Notes: generated by a model not told the origin, from the sequence alone. Shown: positions 8,915 to 18,835, counted from the stretch's first letter. The stretch is DNA of 64,000 bases from Tetragenococcus solitarius NBRC 100494 (GCF_001544195.1 NZ_BCPY01000007.1:21505-85504), one strand, 5' to 3'. Numbers and translations are program-made.

Positions 8915-9454
8915 ATGACAAAAGAACAGTGGATCGGATTATCTGCAGACAAATTTAAAGCTTATAAAAATTGGACCACGACTGAAAATGGCTTGTGTGG
9001 AAGTTATGCCGCACTTGTGCTAATAGCTTTTTATCAGGATCATATAGATAGCGCAATTGTTCCAAGTTTTATCCGACAAAAAAATAGCAAAAATAAGGAA
9101 AACTTGGTGCATTACTTACGCTTATTTATTCAAAAACGCGGTTTTCCGACGGTCGCTTATCAAGTAGCTCATGGTTTATCAAGCTATTTTTCTTATTTTG
9201 GTCTTAATTATCGAGCACGTGCAACAATGATTGGCGGTTGGCAACGTGTGGTTAAGCGTATTAATCAAGGCAAACCTGTAATTATTGGATTAAACCAGCT
9301 GTTAGGTAGCAATTATGGTAATCATTGGGTAGTGGCGTATGCTTACAAAGAGACTGCTGAAGGAAAACGTTATGTAAAAGTCCATGATAACTGGGGGAAC
9401 TATCAGGAAATTATTCCGGCAAAATGGATAAATGGAACGATTTCTTTACCTTAA
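8915..9454 (+). CDS. Papain-like (C39/C47-type) cysteine peptidase-like protein
   Basis: A 179-residue protein with the arrangement of a papain-fold peptidase: Cys28 in GLCGSYAA at the start of a hydrophobic helix, His137 in GNHWVVAY, and Asp158-Asn159 in VHDNWG. It lacks a signal peptide and membrane segment. Substrate is unknown; I infer only the fold and possible activity. The ATG at 8915 is preferred to 8909 because AAAGGAAG (8900-8907) is spaced for it. A TATAAT at 8889-8894 is a likely -10 box. The next gene, prs, has its own ribosome site 64 bases on. Confidence 0.65.
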   Translation: MTKEQWIGLSADKFKAYKNWTTTENGLCGSYAALVLIAFYQDHIDSAIVPSFIRQKNSKNKENLVHYLRLFIQKRGFPTVAYQVAHGLSSYFSYFGLNYRARATMIGGWQRVVKRINQGKPVIIGLNQLLGSNYGNHWVVAYAYKETAEGKRYVKVHDNWGNYQEIIPAKWINGTISLP

Positions 9455-9517
9455 AATTCATAGCAAATGAATATGAAAATATGATAAAATAAAGAAAAAG
9501 TTTAATTGGAGGCACTC

Positions 9518-10489
9518 ATGGTCGCAAAATATGAAAATGAATCGTTAAAAATTTTTAGTTTGAATGGGAATATCCCCTTAGCAAAAAAGGTAGCTCAGGT
9601 TTTTGGTACTGATTTGGGGCAATGTTCAATTAAAAGTTTTAGTGATGGCGAAATTTCTATCAGCATCGAAGAAAGCGTGCGAGGAGTAGATACTTTCATC
9701 ATCCAAGCAACAAATCAACCAGTTAATGATTATTATATGGAATTATTGATCATGATTGATGCGATGAAACGTGCGAGTGCTAGGACGATTAATATTGTTT
9801 TGCCATATTATGCTTATGCACGACAAGATCGTACTGCTAACCCACATGAACCCATTACGGCAAAATTGGTTGCCAATCTACTTGTTGAAGCTGGAGCTAC
9901 ACGAGTATTGACACTAGATCTTCATACAGTACAAGTTCAAGGTTTTTTTGATATCCCTGTAGATAACTTATTTACAATGCCATTATTTGCTCAATATTAT
10001 CGGGAACAAGACATGACAGAGGATGATTATGTGGTTGTATCTCCTAAAAATAGCGGAGTTCAGCGTGCCCGTAGCTTGGCGGAATATTTGGATACAACGA
10101 TTGCCATTGTTGATCAAGGCGAAGTTGAGACAGACGAAGGTTATGTCATCGGTGATGTACAGGACAAAAATTGTATTCTTGTCGATGATATCTTAAATTC
10201 AGGGAAAACTTTAGCAAAAGCTGCTGAACTTTTAAAAGAAAACGGCGCTAAAAAGGTTTATGCTTGTGCTTCTCATGCGCTACTTTCTGATGGAGCAAAG
10301 GAAACACTGGAACAATCAGAAATTCTTGATATTTGTGTGACAGATTCTTGTTTAACGGAAAAAAGTCGTCACCCTCAAAATATGAATTATATTACTTGTT
10401 CAAAACTTTTAGGCGAAGCAGTCAAACGAATCCATGACAATACACCGATGAGCCCTCTATTTAATAAGGTAGACAAAGATTTCTTATAA
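9518..10489 (+). CDS. prs: Ribose-phosphate pyrophosphokinase (divergent paralogue)
   Basis: A 323-residue PRPP synthetase, making 5-phosphoribosyl diphosphate from ribose 5-phosphate and ATP for nucleotide, histidine and NAD synthesis. The DLH triad (134-136) with QGFFDIPVDNL and the PRPP loop VDDILNSGKTL (from 222) are recognisable. Both differ from the usual bacterial forms: the loop normally reads D-D-(I/M)-(I/V)-D-T-(A/G)-G-T, and the usual SPDxGG motif here is SPKNSG. It is therefore probably the second, divergent Prs found in many lactic acid bacteria, and may differ in regulation. The ATG at 9518 follows GGAGG at 9508-9512. Confidence 0.85.
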   Translation: MVAKYENESLKIFSLNGNIPLAKKVAQVFGTDLGQCSIKSFSDGEISISIEESVRGVDTFIIQATNQPVNDYYMELLIMIDAMKRASARTINIVLPYYAYARQDRTANPHEPITAKLVANLLVEAGATRVLTLDLHTVQVQGFFDIPVDNLFTMPLFAQYYREQDMTEDDYVVVSPKNSGVQRARSLAEYLDTTIAIVDQGEVETDEGYVIGDVQDKNCILVDDILNSGKTLAKAAELLKENGAKKVYACASHALLSDGAKETLEQSEILDICVTDSCLTEKSRHPQNMNYITCSKLLGEAVKRIHDNTPMSPLFNKVDKDFL

Positions 10490-10497
10490 AATAGCCG

Positions 10498-10537
10498 CCA
10501 ATGAAAAATATTTGATTTTTTCATTGGTATTTTTTAT
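10498..10537 (+). terminator. Terminator after prs
   Basis: CCAATGAAAAA pairs with TTTTTCATTGG around a short loop and is followed by TATTTTTTA. Confidence 0.75.
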
Positions 10538-10575
10538 AGTAAAGGTTTAAGTTGTAAATAAAAGAAGGTGAAAAA

Positions 10576-11721
10576 ATGACTTATTTGGATCATGCAGCTA
10601 CTACGCCTATGCACCCTGCTGTTATCGAAGAGATGACGAAAGTAATGAAAGAAACTTTTGGTAATCCCTCTAGTATTCATCAATATGGGCGCAGCGGCCA
10701 AGCAAAATTAGAAAATGCGCGCCAAATAATTGCGGATAGCTTACAAGTAAAGCCACATGAAATTATTTTTAATAGCGGTGGCACAGAAAGCGACAATACA
10801 GCGCTAATTGAGACAGCTTTAGCAAAACGAGCGCAAGGAAAACATATTATTACCACAGCCGTTGAACACCCAGCTGTTTTAAACACGGCTAAGTACTTAG
10901 AAAAAATAGGGTTTGAGGTAACGTATTTACCTGTAGATAAAAAGGGACAATTAGCTGTTGAAACCGTGAAAAAAGCATTGCGTGAAGACACAATATTGGT
11001 CTCTATTATGATGGCTAATAATGAAACAGGGAACCTTTTTCCAATTGCTGAAATAGGAGAGCTGTTAAAAAATCATCCTGCTGTTTTTCACACTGATGCT
11101 GTACAGGCTTACGGAAAAATCGCGGTTTATCCTAATGAACTACAAGTCGATTTATTGAGTACATCTGCTCATAAATTTAACGGACCTAAAGGGATCGGAT
11201 TTTTATATAAACGTGATGATGTATCACTACCTGTTTTTCTGCATGGGGGTGAACAAGAAGAAAAACAGCGAGCAGGCACACAAAATTTGCCTGCGATCTG
11301 TGCAATGGCTAAAGCAATTGAACTCTTGCCTTCAGAAGTCCAAGAAAGCCAGCAAACAAAATATTACGAATTTTCGTCAAGATTATTTGATGCTTTATCT
11401 GCTCAAGGCGTTGAATATAAGCTAAACGGAGATTCGAAAAACAAATTGTCACATGTACTTAACCTGCAATTTCCGGGCGTGTCTAATAATTTATTGTTGA
11501 TGCATTTGGATTTGAAGGGATTTGCTATTTCAACTGGTTCAGCCTGTACCGCAGGGAATGTTGAGCCGTCTCATGTCCTTGAAGCAATGCATGGCAAAAA
11601 TTCTACAGCGATTAACGAATCTGTTCGAATCAGCTTTGGTTATGGCAATACGCAAGAAGAAGTCGATCAATTTGCTCAAACCATTGCTGATACAGTCAAA
11701 CGTTTAAAAAAGAAACACTAG
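10576..11721 (+). CDS. iscS: Cysteine desulfurase (IscS/NifS type)
   Basis: A 381-residue PLP enzyme that converts cysteine to alanine and carries the sulfur as a persulfide. The PLP lysine is Lys200 in SAHKFNGPKG; the catalytic cysteine is Cys324 in the long loop STGSACTAG, marking the IscS/NifS group rather than SufS. It is followed by DUF1831 and, after a repeat region, mnmA, so the natural reading is sulfur donation to tRNA thiolation rather than Fe-S assembly, which the window covers with a separate SUF cluster. AGAAGGTG precedes the ATG. Confidence 0.92.
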   Translation: MTYLDHAATTPMHPAVIEEMTKVMKETFGNPSSIHQYGRSGQAKLENARQIIADSLQVKPHEIIFNSGGTESDNTALIETALAKRAQGKHIITTAVEHPAVLNTAKYLEKIGFEVTYLPVDKKGQLAVETVKKALREDTILVSIMMANNETGNLFPIAEIGELLKNHPAVFHTDAVQAYGKIAVYPNELQVDLLSTSAHKFNGPKGIGFLYKRDDVSLPVFLHGGEQEEKQRAGTQNLPAICAMAKAIELLPSEVQESQQTKYYEFSSRLFDALSAQGVEYKLNGDSKNKLSHVLNLQFPGVSNNLLLMHLDLKGFAISTGSACTAGNVEPSHVLEAMHGKNSTAINESVRISFGYGNTQEEVDQFAQTIADTVKRLKKKH

Positions 11722-11777
11722 AAAAACTGATTCCCAGCCTTTATAATGAAGTTAAAAGTAATTAATGAGGTGAAAAA

Positions 11778-12116
11778 ATGGCGTTTCAAGAAAAAGCGAC
11801 AGTTTTAGGCGCAAAGACTAATTACAAATTAGCTCCTACAGCTAAAAAATATACATTACGAGATAATGGATTTACTGAAACATCGAGTGGGAATTTTCAA
11901 TTAATTCGACCACTGGAGGCAACTCCCCAAAGCAAAGAAGGGCTTAAGTTGAAAATCACTGTAGATAAGGATATTCAAAAATTAAAAATGTCTGTTACTA
12001 CAGCTAATGGATTGAAAGCCGTCAATATCTTTAAGAATAAGAACGAATTAATACAAGAGCAGTTTTACTTTTTGATGGATGCATTTATTGATCGAGGTTT
12101 ATTTGAAAAAGCTTAA
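11778..12116 (+). CDS. DUF1831 family protein
   Basis: A 112-residue soluble protein resembling DUF1831, a small alpha/beta family that I recall sitting next to cysteine desulfurase genes in Lactobacillales. It has no cysteine, so it cannot itself carry persulfide sulfur. It lies 56 bases after iscS with its own ribosome site (GAGGTG). A helper or adaptor role for the desulfurase is an inference from position only. Confidence 0.7.
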   Translation: MAFQEKATVLGAKTNYKLAPTAKKYTLRDNGFTETSSGNFQLIRPLEATPQSKEGLKLKITVDKDIQKLKMSVTTANGLKAVNIFKNKNELIQEQFYFLMDAFIDRGLFEKA

Positions 12117-12212
12117 AATAGTTTATTATTCAAAATTTGCAAGTTTTTTGCTAGATTTTACTATGGGAAAATCATTGCTAACTTTATATTTTCAGGGAGT
12201 ATTTTTCGTTTT

Positions 12213-12242
12213 TACTCCTCATGTTTGAAAACATGAGGAGTA
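12213..12242. repeat. Perfect 14-bp inverted repeat upstream of the 166-bp repeat
   Basis: TACTCCTCATGTTT is exactly complementary to AAACATGAGGAGTA, leaving a 2-base centre. No T-run follows, so it is not a standard terminator. It is nested between AGGGAGT (near 12194) and CACTCCC (12254), which also pair, so a larger hairpin is possible. Confidence 0.8.
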
Positions 12243-12253
12243 GATCGAAGTTT

Positions 12254-12585
12254 CACTCCCTGACTTTTTGCTATTTTAATCAATTTTAATTATTTTTCCT
12301 CGTTTTTGCTAAAAGTTGGAGAGTGTTTTCAAGATTTATTACCTATCTTAAGCGTATCAGGTAATGTTTTCAGATTTTATTCCCCAACTTTTCAAACATA
12401 GGGAGTAAATCAAACTTTTCACTCCCTGACTTTTTGCTATTTTGAACAATTTTAATTATTTTTCCTCGTTTTTGCTAAAAGTTGGAGAGTGTTTTAGCGA
12501 TTTGTTACCTATCTTGAGCGTATCAGGTAATGTTTTCAGATTTTATTCCCCAACTTTTCAAACATAGGGAGTAAATCAAACTTTT
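12254..12585. repeat. Two tandem 166-bp repeats with internal palindromes
   Basis: The 623-bp gap between DUF1831 and mnmA contains two nearly identical 166-bp units (12254-12419 and 12420-12585), with CACTCCCT beginning a third at 12586. Each unit carries nested inverted repeats: AAAAGTTGG with CCAACTTTT enclosing TTACCT/AGGTAA, and GGGAGT with ACTCCC across the unit boundary. The units are about 65-70% A+T and have no sustained ORF. This is not a CRISPR array, since there are no unique spacers. The remaining gap shows only the mnmA promoter region (TATAAT at 12661). Confidence 0.88.
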
Positions 12586-12724
12586 CACTCCCTCATATTT
12601 GTTCTTTTAATTATTTATTGACTTTAAGAATCCTCGCGTGAAATTCTTTGGGTTCTGCTGTATAATAGTGAGTACTGAAAAAGTTGCGACCTTCAAATCG
12701 TAGATGTTTCAGAATCTATATTGA

Positions 12725-13861
<1,137 letters not shown>

Positions 13862-13871
13862 GAGATGAGAG

Positions 13872-13920
13872 AAGGAGGTCAAAAGTTTTCAACATTAACA
13901 AACTTTTGACCTCCTTATTT
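13872..13920 (+). terminator. Strong terminator after mnmA
   Basis: A perfect 17-bp stem (AAGGAGGTCAAAAGTTT with its complement) and a TTATTT tail. The rest of the 340-bp gap up to 14202 shows no ORF or other clear structure beyond a possible promoter for the next gene. Confidence 0.85.
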
Positions 13921-14201
13921 ACTGATAAAGAAAGCAGACTTTTTTAGAAAGCTTAGAAAAACTATTGTGCTGGTTCTAGTTTATTTAATGATTAATTGGG
14001 TAAAGAAACTGGATTTCTTCACTCATTATTCATTTATTGAGTAAAATTTTTCTTGGTTCGTTCCTCAATTTTTTAAGGCAAGAATTTTGCAGAAACAACG
14101 TTATAAAAATCAGCGGCTTACTTTTTCACAAGCTAATTCATTGCAACTTTTTTTAAAACTCACTACCATGACTCTAAGAGATATAATGAAGGAGTGAGAC
14201 T

Positions 14202-14579
14202 ATGTATCAAGTAATAACCATGTATGGAGATAATGAACCATGGTGGTTTTTTGAAGAATGGGAAAAAGATATTCAAGAAGAGACCAGCTTTTTATCGTTG
14301 GATGAAGCCGTCCGTTTTTTTCAAGAAAAATGGGAATTAATTTGTAAAAACTATACATATATCAATTCTAAGACAAACTTCTTAAGTGCTTTTTGGAACG
14401 ATGGTGAGGAGCGCTGGTGCGAGGAATGCGATGATGATTTACAACAATATATGGGATTGGCACTATTAGAAGATCATAAACCACTGACAATCGAAAGCGA
14501 AAGGAAATTTTATGAAGCAACTAATTCTAGCGGAAAAGCCAAGCGTTGCCAAAGACCTGAGCAAAGTATTAGGCGCTAA
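14202..14579 (+). CDS. DUF1033 family protein
   Basis: A 125-residue acidic, tryptophan-rich protein (EPWWFFEEWEKDI near the start; RWCEECDDDLQQY near residue 68) matching the DUF1033 family of Streptococcus/Enterococcus relatives. Function is unknown. GGAGTGAG precedes the ATG. Its last 68 bases overlap the start of topB in another frame, so the two are translationally linked; the C-terminal 22 residues encoded in the overlap look compositionally different and may not be conserved. Confidence 0.75.
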   Translation: MYQVITMYGDNEPWWFFEEWEKDIQEETSFLSLDEAVRFFQEKWELICKNYTYINSKTNFLSAFWNDGEERWCEECDDDLQQYMGLALLEDHKPLTIESERKFYEATNSSGKAKRCQRPEQSIRR

Positions 14580-16590
14580 TAAAAAAACAAAGAACTACTA
14601 CGAAGGCCCTAATGTGATTGTCACATGGGCCCTCGGTCATTTATTGGGCCTAAAAATGCCAGAAGATATCAATAAAAATTGGCAAAGTTGGCAGATGGAG
14701 ACACTACCGATGGTGCCTAAAGACATCGGGATTAAACCTTTGCCCAAAACTGGGCAGCAATTAAAAGCGATTAAACAATTAGCCCACAGAAAAGACATAA
14801 AAGAATTTGTTATTGCGACAGATGCCGGAAGAGAAGGCGAATTAGTCGCTCGTTGGATTCTGGAATGGGTTCATTTTAACAAACCAGTTAAACGCTTGTG
14901 GATTTCTTCGCAAACGGACAAGGCCATAAAGGAAGGTTTTAAACAGTTAAAACCAGCCAAAGAGTATGAGGCATTATATGAGTCGGCTCTAGCTCGAGCA
15001 AAAGCGGATTGGCTTGTTGGTTTAAATATTTCTAGAGCGTTAACGGTAAAGTATGAGGATAGTTTAAGCGCTGGAAGAGTACAAACGCCGACATTATCGT
15101 TTGTACGTCAACAAGAAAAACAAATAGATAAGTTTCGTCCACAAACCTATTATGTGATTGAATTAGAGGTTGCCGGACAAAAAGCAGTACGCTTGCAAAA
15201 AAATCCATATGAATTACAGGCTCAACAAACAGCGCAAAATTTAGTGGAACAATTAAGTCAACACGCTGGGACAGTCGTATCAGTGACTGAAAAAACCAAG
15301 ACAGAAAATGCTCCTTTGCCTTATGATTTAACCGAAATTCAAAGAGAAGCGAATCAGCGGTATGGCTTTTCAGCTAAAAAAACACTCTCATTAGTACAAA
15401 GTCTTTATGAAACACATAAAGTAGTTACTTACCCGCGTACAGATAGCAAGTATTTAACAAATGATATGAAAAAAACGATGAAAGAACGGTTGCAAGCTGT
15501 GGCCAATTTTGCGCCTGAAGTAAAAGAGTATATCAAATCTGGAGCTAAGGTTGAGCAAAAGGCGGTCTTTAACGATGCGAAAGTTTCTGATCACTCTGGA
15601 TTAATTCCTACAGAACAGCGTGCGAATGCAGCCAAGTTCTCAAACGATGAACAAAAGATTTATCATCTGATTGTCTCTCGTTTTTTAATGTTATTTGCCA
15701 AGCCCCACAAGAAGCTTCAACAAAAAGCCACAGTGGCATTTGCTAAAGAAAAGTTTATCTTTACACAAAATAAGATCGTTGAGCCAGGTTGGAAAGCAGC
15801 CGAAGAAAAGTCAGAACCTGTAACGAAATGGCAAGAAGGCCAAAAAATTCAACCAAATTTTTCCATTAAAAAAGAATTAACTAAACCACCAAAACCCTTG
15901 AATGAGGCGACTTTGTTGGCAAAAATGGAAAAATTTGGACTAGGAACGCCGGCAACCCGGGCAGAAATCATAGAAAAGCTGCTTCGGTCTGAATTAATGG
16001 AACGAACACCAAGCGGTTTGCAGGTATCGCCCAAAGGTAAACAGCTCTTAGATTTAGTGAACCCTTCTTTAGTAACACCTGATTTAACCAAAAAATGGGA
16101 AGACCAGCTAGAAGGAATTGCCCAAGGTAAATTTTCTAGTCATAAGTTTTTAGTGCAAATTGAAAAAGATACGAAGCAACTCGTTCAAGAAGTAAAACAA
16201 AGCCAACAAAAATATCAAGACTTTTCTTTGACACAAAAGAAATGCCCAGAGTGTGGTTCTTTCTTGCGTGAAAAAAACACACGTAATGGTAAAATCTATG
16301 TTTGTACCAATTCCGAATGTCAGTATCATCGACGCAAGGATCCTAAGGTAAGTAACCATCGTTGTCCACAATGCCATAAAAAAATGGAAATTATTGAAGG
16401 AAAAAATGGTGCTTATTTCCGTTGCAAATTTGACGGGATTACTGAAAAAATCCCAAATAAAAAAGAACAAAAGAAAAAGATGACTAAGCAAGAGGAAAAA
16501 CGGCTGTTAAAGAAATATTCAAAACCAGAAGAACCAGAAGAAAGTCCATTGGCTATTGCCTTAAAAGAAGCAATGAATAAAGAAGATTAA
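14512..16590 (+). CDS. topB: Type IA DNA topoisomerase III
   Basis: A 692-residue topoisomerase that cuts and passes single DNA strands, mainly for decatenation and recombination intermediates. The N-terminal Toprim domain starts LILAEKPSVAKDLSKVLG and holds the DAGREGE metal motif; the catalytic tyrosine is Tyr307 in VTYPRTDSKY. The C-terminus has two zinc-ribbon pairs (CPECG...CTNSEC and CPQC...C), which are variable in TopB. The ATG follows AGGAAA and starts inside the DUF1033 gene. Length and order are normal. Confidence 0.95.
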   Translation: MKQLILAEKPSVAKDLSKVLGANKKTKNYYEGPNVIVTWALGHLLGLKMPEDINKNWQSWQMETLPMVPKDIGIKPLPKTGQQLKAIKQLAHRKDIKEFVIATDAGREGELVARWILEWVHFNKPVKRLWISSQTDKAIKEGFKQLKPAKEYEALYESALARAKADWLVGLNISRALTVKYEDSLSAGRVQTPTLSFVRQQEKQIDKFRPQTYYVIELEVAGQKAVRLQKNPYELQAQQTAQNLVEQLSQHAGTVVSVTEKTKTENAPLPYDLTEIQREANQRYGFSAKKTLSLVQSLYETHKVVTYPRTDSKYLTNDMKKTMKERLQAVANFAPEVKEYIKSGAKVEQKAVFNDAKVSDHSGLIPTEQRANAAKFSNDEQKIYHLIVSRFLMLFAKPHKKLQQKATVAFAKEKFIFTQNKIVEPGWKAAEEKSEPVTKWQEGQKIQPNFSIKKELTKPPKPLNEATLLAKMEKFGLGTPATRAEIIEKLLRSELMERTPSGLQVSPKGKQLLDLVNPSLVTPDLTKKWEDQLEGIAQGKFSSHKFLVQIEKDTKQLVQEVKQSQQKYQDFSLTQKKCPECGSFLREKNTRNGKIYVCTNSECQYHRRKDPKVSNHRCPQCHKKMEIIEGKNGAYFRCKFDGITEKIPNKKEQKKKMTKQEEKRLLKKYSKPEEPEESPLAIALKEAMNKED

Positions 16591-16593
16591 AAT

Positions 16594-16629
16594 AAAAAAC
16601 ATCAAGTTTTTAATGCTTGATGTTTTTTT
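16594..16629. terminator. Bidirectional terminator between topB and msmK
   Basis: AAAAAACATCAAG and CTTGATGTTTTTT form the stem. Its symmetrical A/T flanks can stop both convergent genes. Confidence 0.85.
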
Positions 16630-16732
16630 ATTAAGTAATTGAATAAAGAAAACGTTATTCAAAATAAACAAATAAGTTCTGTAAAATCGTTTAAGGCTAG
16701 TTTATGAGAGAACGTACTGGATTTTCACAAAG

Positions 16733-17836
16733 CTATTTGATCACTTCTTCTGTGTCTTTGTCAAAAAAATGTGCTTTATTAAGATCAAAACTCAAATCAA
16801 TCATTTCACCAGGCTCATGAAAATCACGTGCGTCTACTTTTGACACAAACTCCGTATCGTCGATTTTAGTATATAACATGGTTTCTGCACCGAGTAATTC
16901 AGATACCACGACTTCAGTATGAACATTAGTTTCTGGCGTTGCTTCGAGAGCTAGCTGTTCACCATGAATGTCTTCTGGACGGATGCCAAAGGTGATTTCC
17001 TTGCCATCGTATCCTTTTTCTACTAATGTTTTGTTTCGCCCTGCGGGAATTTTTAGCTGCAAGCCATAATTGTTTGTAATGATCCCATCTTTTAAGGTGA
17101 CGTCAAAGAAGTTCATTGCTGGGGAGCCAATAAAGCCAGCCACAAATACGTTTATTGGTGTATTATAAACTTCTGAAGGTGTACCGATTTGTTGAACAAG
17201 GCCATCTTTCATGATGACAATTCGATCGGCCATCGTCATAGCCTCTGTTTGATCATGGGTTACATAGATAGTGGTTGTTTTCAGGCGGCGATGTAGCTTA
17301 GCAATCTCAGCTCTCATAGCGACCCGTAATTTAGCATCTAAGTTAGACAATGGTTCATCCATTAAAAAGACTTTTGCATCGCGAACAATCGCCCGTCCTA
17401 AAGCGACCCGTTGACGTTGTCCACCTGATAAAGCTGCAGGTTTGCGATCTAAAAAATCATTGAGGCCTAAGATGTCAGCTGCATTTTTTACTCGCTGTCT
17501 GATTTCCTTTTTACTGTACTTACGTAGTTTTAGACCAAAAGCCATATTATCAAAGACAGTCATGTGCGGGTATAACGCATAGTTTTGAAAAACCATTGCA
17601 ATTTTTCGATCTTTGGGCGCGACATCGTTCATAACCTGTTCTCCGATTCTTAGTTCGCCTTCTGTAATATCTTCTAAGCCAGCAATCATTCGTAGCGTCG
17701 TTGATTTTCCGCATCCAGATGGACCGACAAAGACGATGAATTCCCGGTCTTTAACTTCTAAATTAAAATTGGATACAGAAAAATGATCTGCATTATCATA
17801 TTTTTTTCCTATGTTTTTTAACGACATTTCAACCAT
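16733..17836 (-). CDS. msmK: Sugar ABC transporter ATPase (MsmK/MalK/UgpC type)
   Basis: A 367-residue ATPase with Walker A (GPSGCGKST), signature LSGGQRQR, Walker B (VFLMDEPLSNLDAKLR) and a C-terminal OB-fold/TOBE region (from about residue 235) including FGIRPEDIH. This is the CUT1 class that energises oligosaccharide or glycerol-phosphate importers. No permease or binding protein is adjacent, so it is probably a shared ATPase like streptococcal MsmK. A PucR-type regulator gene lies 120 bases upstream on the same strand, with a perfect 15-bp palindrome and a cre-like site between them. GAAGGA precedes the ATG. Confidence 0.92.
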   Translation of the reverse strand: MVEMSLKNIGKKYDNADHFSVSNFNLEVKDREFIVFVGPSGCGKSTTLRMIAGLEDITEGELRIGEQVMNDVAPKDRKIAMVFQNYALYPHMTVFDNMAFGLKLRKYSKKEIRQRVKNAADILGLNDFLDRKPAALSGGQRQRVALGRAIVRDAKVFLMDEPLSNLDAKLRVAMRAEIAKLHRRLKTTTIYVTHDQTEAMTMADRIVIMKDGLVQQIGTPSEVYNTPINVFVAGFIGSPAMNFFDVTLKDGIITNNYGLQLKIPAGRNKTLVEKGYDGKEITFGIRPEDIHGEQLALEATPETNVHTEVVVSELLGAETMLYTKIDDTEFVSKVDARDFHEPGEMIDLSFDLNKAHFFDKDTEEVIK

Positions 17837-17907
17837 AAGATTATTCCTTCTTTCAAATTGATTTGTTATGTATACTTTAAAGGAAACTCTTTCATAGACA
17901 CAATATC

Positions 17908-17944
17908 AACATGCACAAAAAAGCATTTCTTTTTTGTGCATGTT
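17908..17944. promoter_or_regulatory. Perfect 15-bp inverted repeat upstream of msmK
   Basis: AACATGCACAAAAAA and its exact complement surround a 7-base loop. Read toward msmK no T-run follows, so an operator or an RNA hairpin in the msmK leader is more likely than a terminator. The cre-like TAAAAGCGTTTTTA (17946-17959) lies next to it and overlaps the regulator's stop codon. Confidence 0.55.
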
Positions 17945-17956
17945 ATAAAAGCGTTT

Positions 17957-18835
17957 TTATTGATTGAAAGTCTGAATAAGTAAATAACATAAAAAGAGAT
18001 CATCCATTTTTTTTAAGTTAAGTAATGTCTGCTGCTGAAATTTATCCACTTTGTATTGTAAGGTGTTGCGATGCATGAATAATTCTTTGGCTGCTGAACT
18101 AATATTCCCTTGCATCTTCCAAAGAGCTAATATTATTTGTATTAGCTCTGAGTCAATCCATTCTTCAAAAAGAGACTGCATTAAGTAACTTTGAGACACA
18201 TTATAAAACGCAAAAAATGGTACAGCAGCTGTTCCTGTATCAAAAACTTTAGTTTGCGTATTATGTTCTAGTAAATAAAGAAATAATTGTTCTTCTTCAT
18301 GTAAAAGACGGGTAAAATCGTTGTTAAAGGAATGGAAAGCTCCGCTAAAAAGGCGCGTATAACTATTAAAATCACTATCTAAAGCTAGAAAAAGACCTTC
18401 TAATTCTTTGGAGTCTAAAGCGTCTTCGCTAAAAGCTTCGACAATAATGGCATAATTTCTACTAAGGAAAAATAAATCGACTGCGTGAGGTAAAATCGTG
18501 CTCATTTCCTCTTGTAAAGCTCTCAGCGTACTTTCTTCCAAAGCTTGTGATTCGATCTGGATGAGCCGAAAAGCACCTTCATCTTTTGGAAGCGGCTGAC
18601 TAGAAAATAAACTAGCATACCAAGGATGTTGTTTATTTGAGATGGGAATGTCAGTTATGTTTGACGTATGAATGGCTTGTAGTAATTGTTTTTCGGTATG
18701 AGATAAGCTTTTTTTAGGAACCCATAAGAAACCATGCTCCATTGCAATCGATAAATAACTTGAATCATTGGTTGGATATGCATGCATAGAGGAAGTAGGG
18801 TAAATTTCTTGCAGTTTTTGTTTTTTCATATTCAA
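17957..18835 (-). CDS. PucR/CdaR-type transcriptional regulator
   Basis: A 292-residue protein ending in a PucR C-terminal helix-turn-helix: GNISSAAKELFMHRNTLQYKVDKF (the recognition helix contains HRNTLQYK). The N-terminal two thirds are not recognisable as a known sensory domain. Members of this group sense carbon sources or nucleotides. It is transcribed toward msmK and lies divergent from the T-box transporter unit. The control of msmK is inferred from position only. Confidence 0.75.
   Translation of the reverse strand: MNMKKQKLQEIYPTSSMHAYPTNDSSYLSIAMEHGFLWVPKKSLSHTEKQLLQAIHTSNITDIPISNKQHPWYASLFSSQPLPKDEGAFRLIQIESQALEESTLRALQEEMSTILPHAVDLFFLSRNYAIIVEAFSEDALDSKELEGLFLALDSDFNSYTRLFSGAFHSFNNDFTRLLHEEEQLFLYLLEHNTQTKVFDTGTAAVPFFAFYNVSQSYLMQSLFEEWIDSELIQIILALWKMQGNISSAAKELFMHRNTLQYKVDKFQQQTLLNLKKMDDLFLCYLLIQTFNQ

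Noticed and set aside
12254..12585. CRISPR array
   Set aside because: The units are adjacent 166-bp copies without unique spacers, and no cas genes are present.
13872..13920. Anti-ribosome-binding-site regulator after mnmA
   Set aside because: The stem contains AAGGAGGT, but a T-rich tail and position after a stop codon make it an ordinary terminator.
16150..16491. 113-codon minus-strand open frame inside topB
   Set aside because: Antisense to the zinc-ribbon part of topB; F/L/I-rich translation typical of reverse-strand lysine codons.
17908..17944. Terminator of the PucR-type regulator
   Set aside because: The hairpin is perfect, but no T-run follows it in the direction of transcription.
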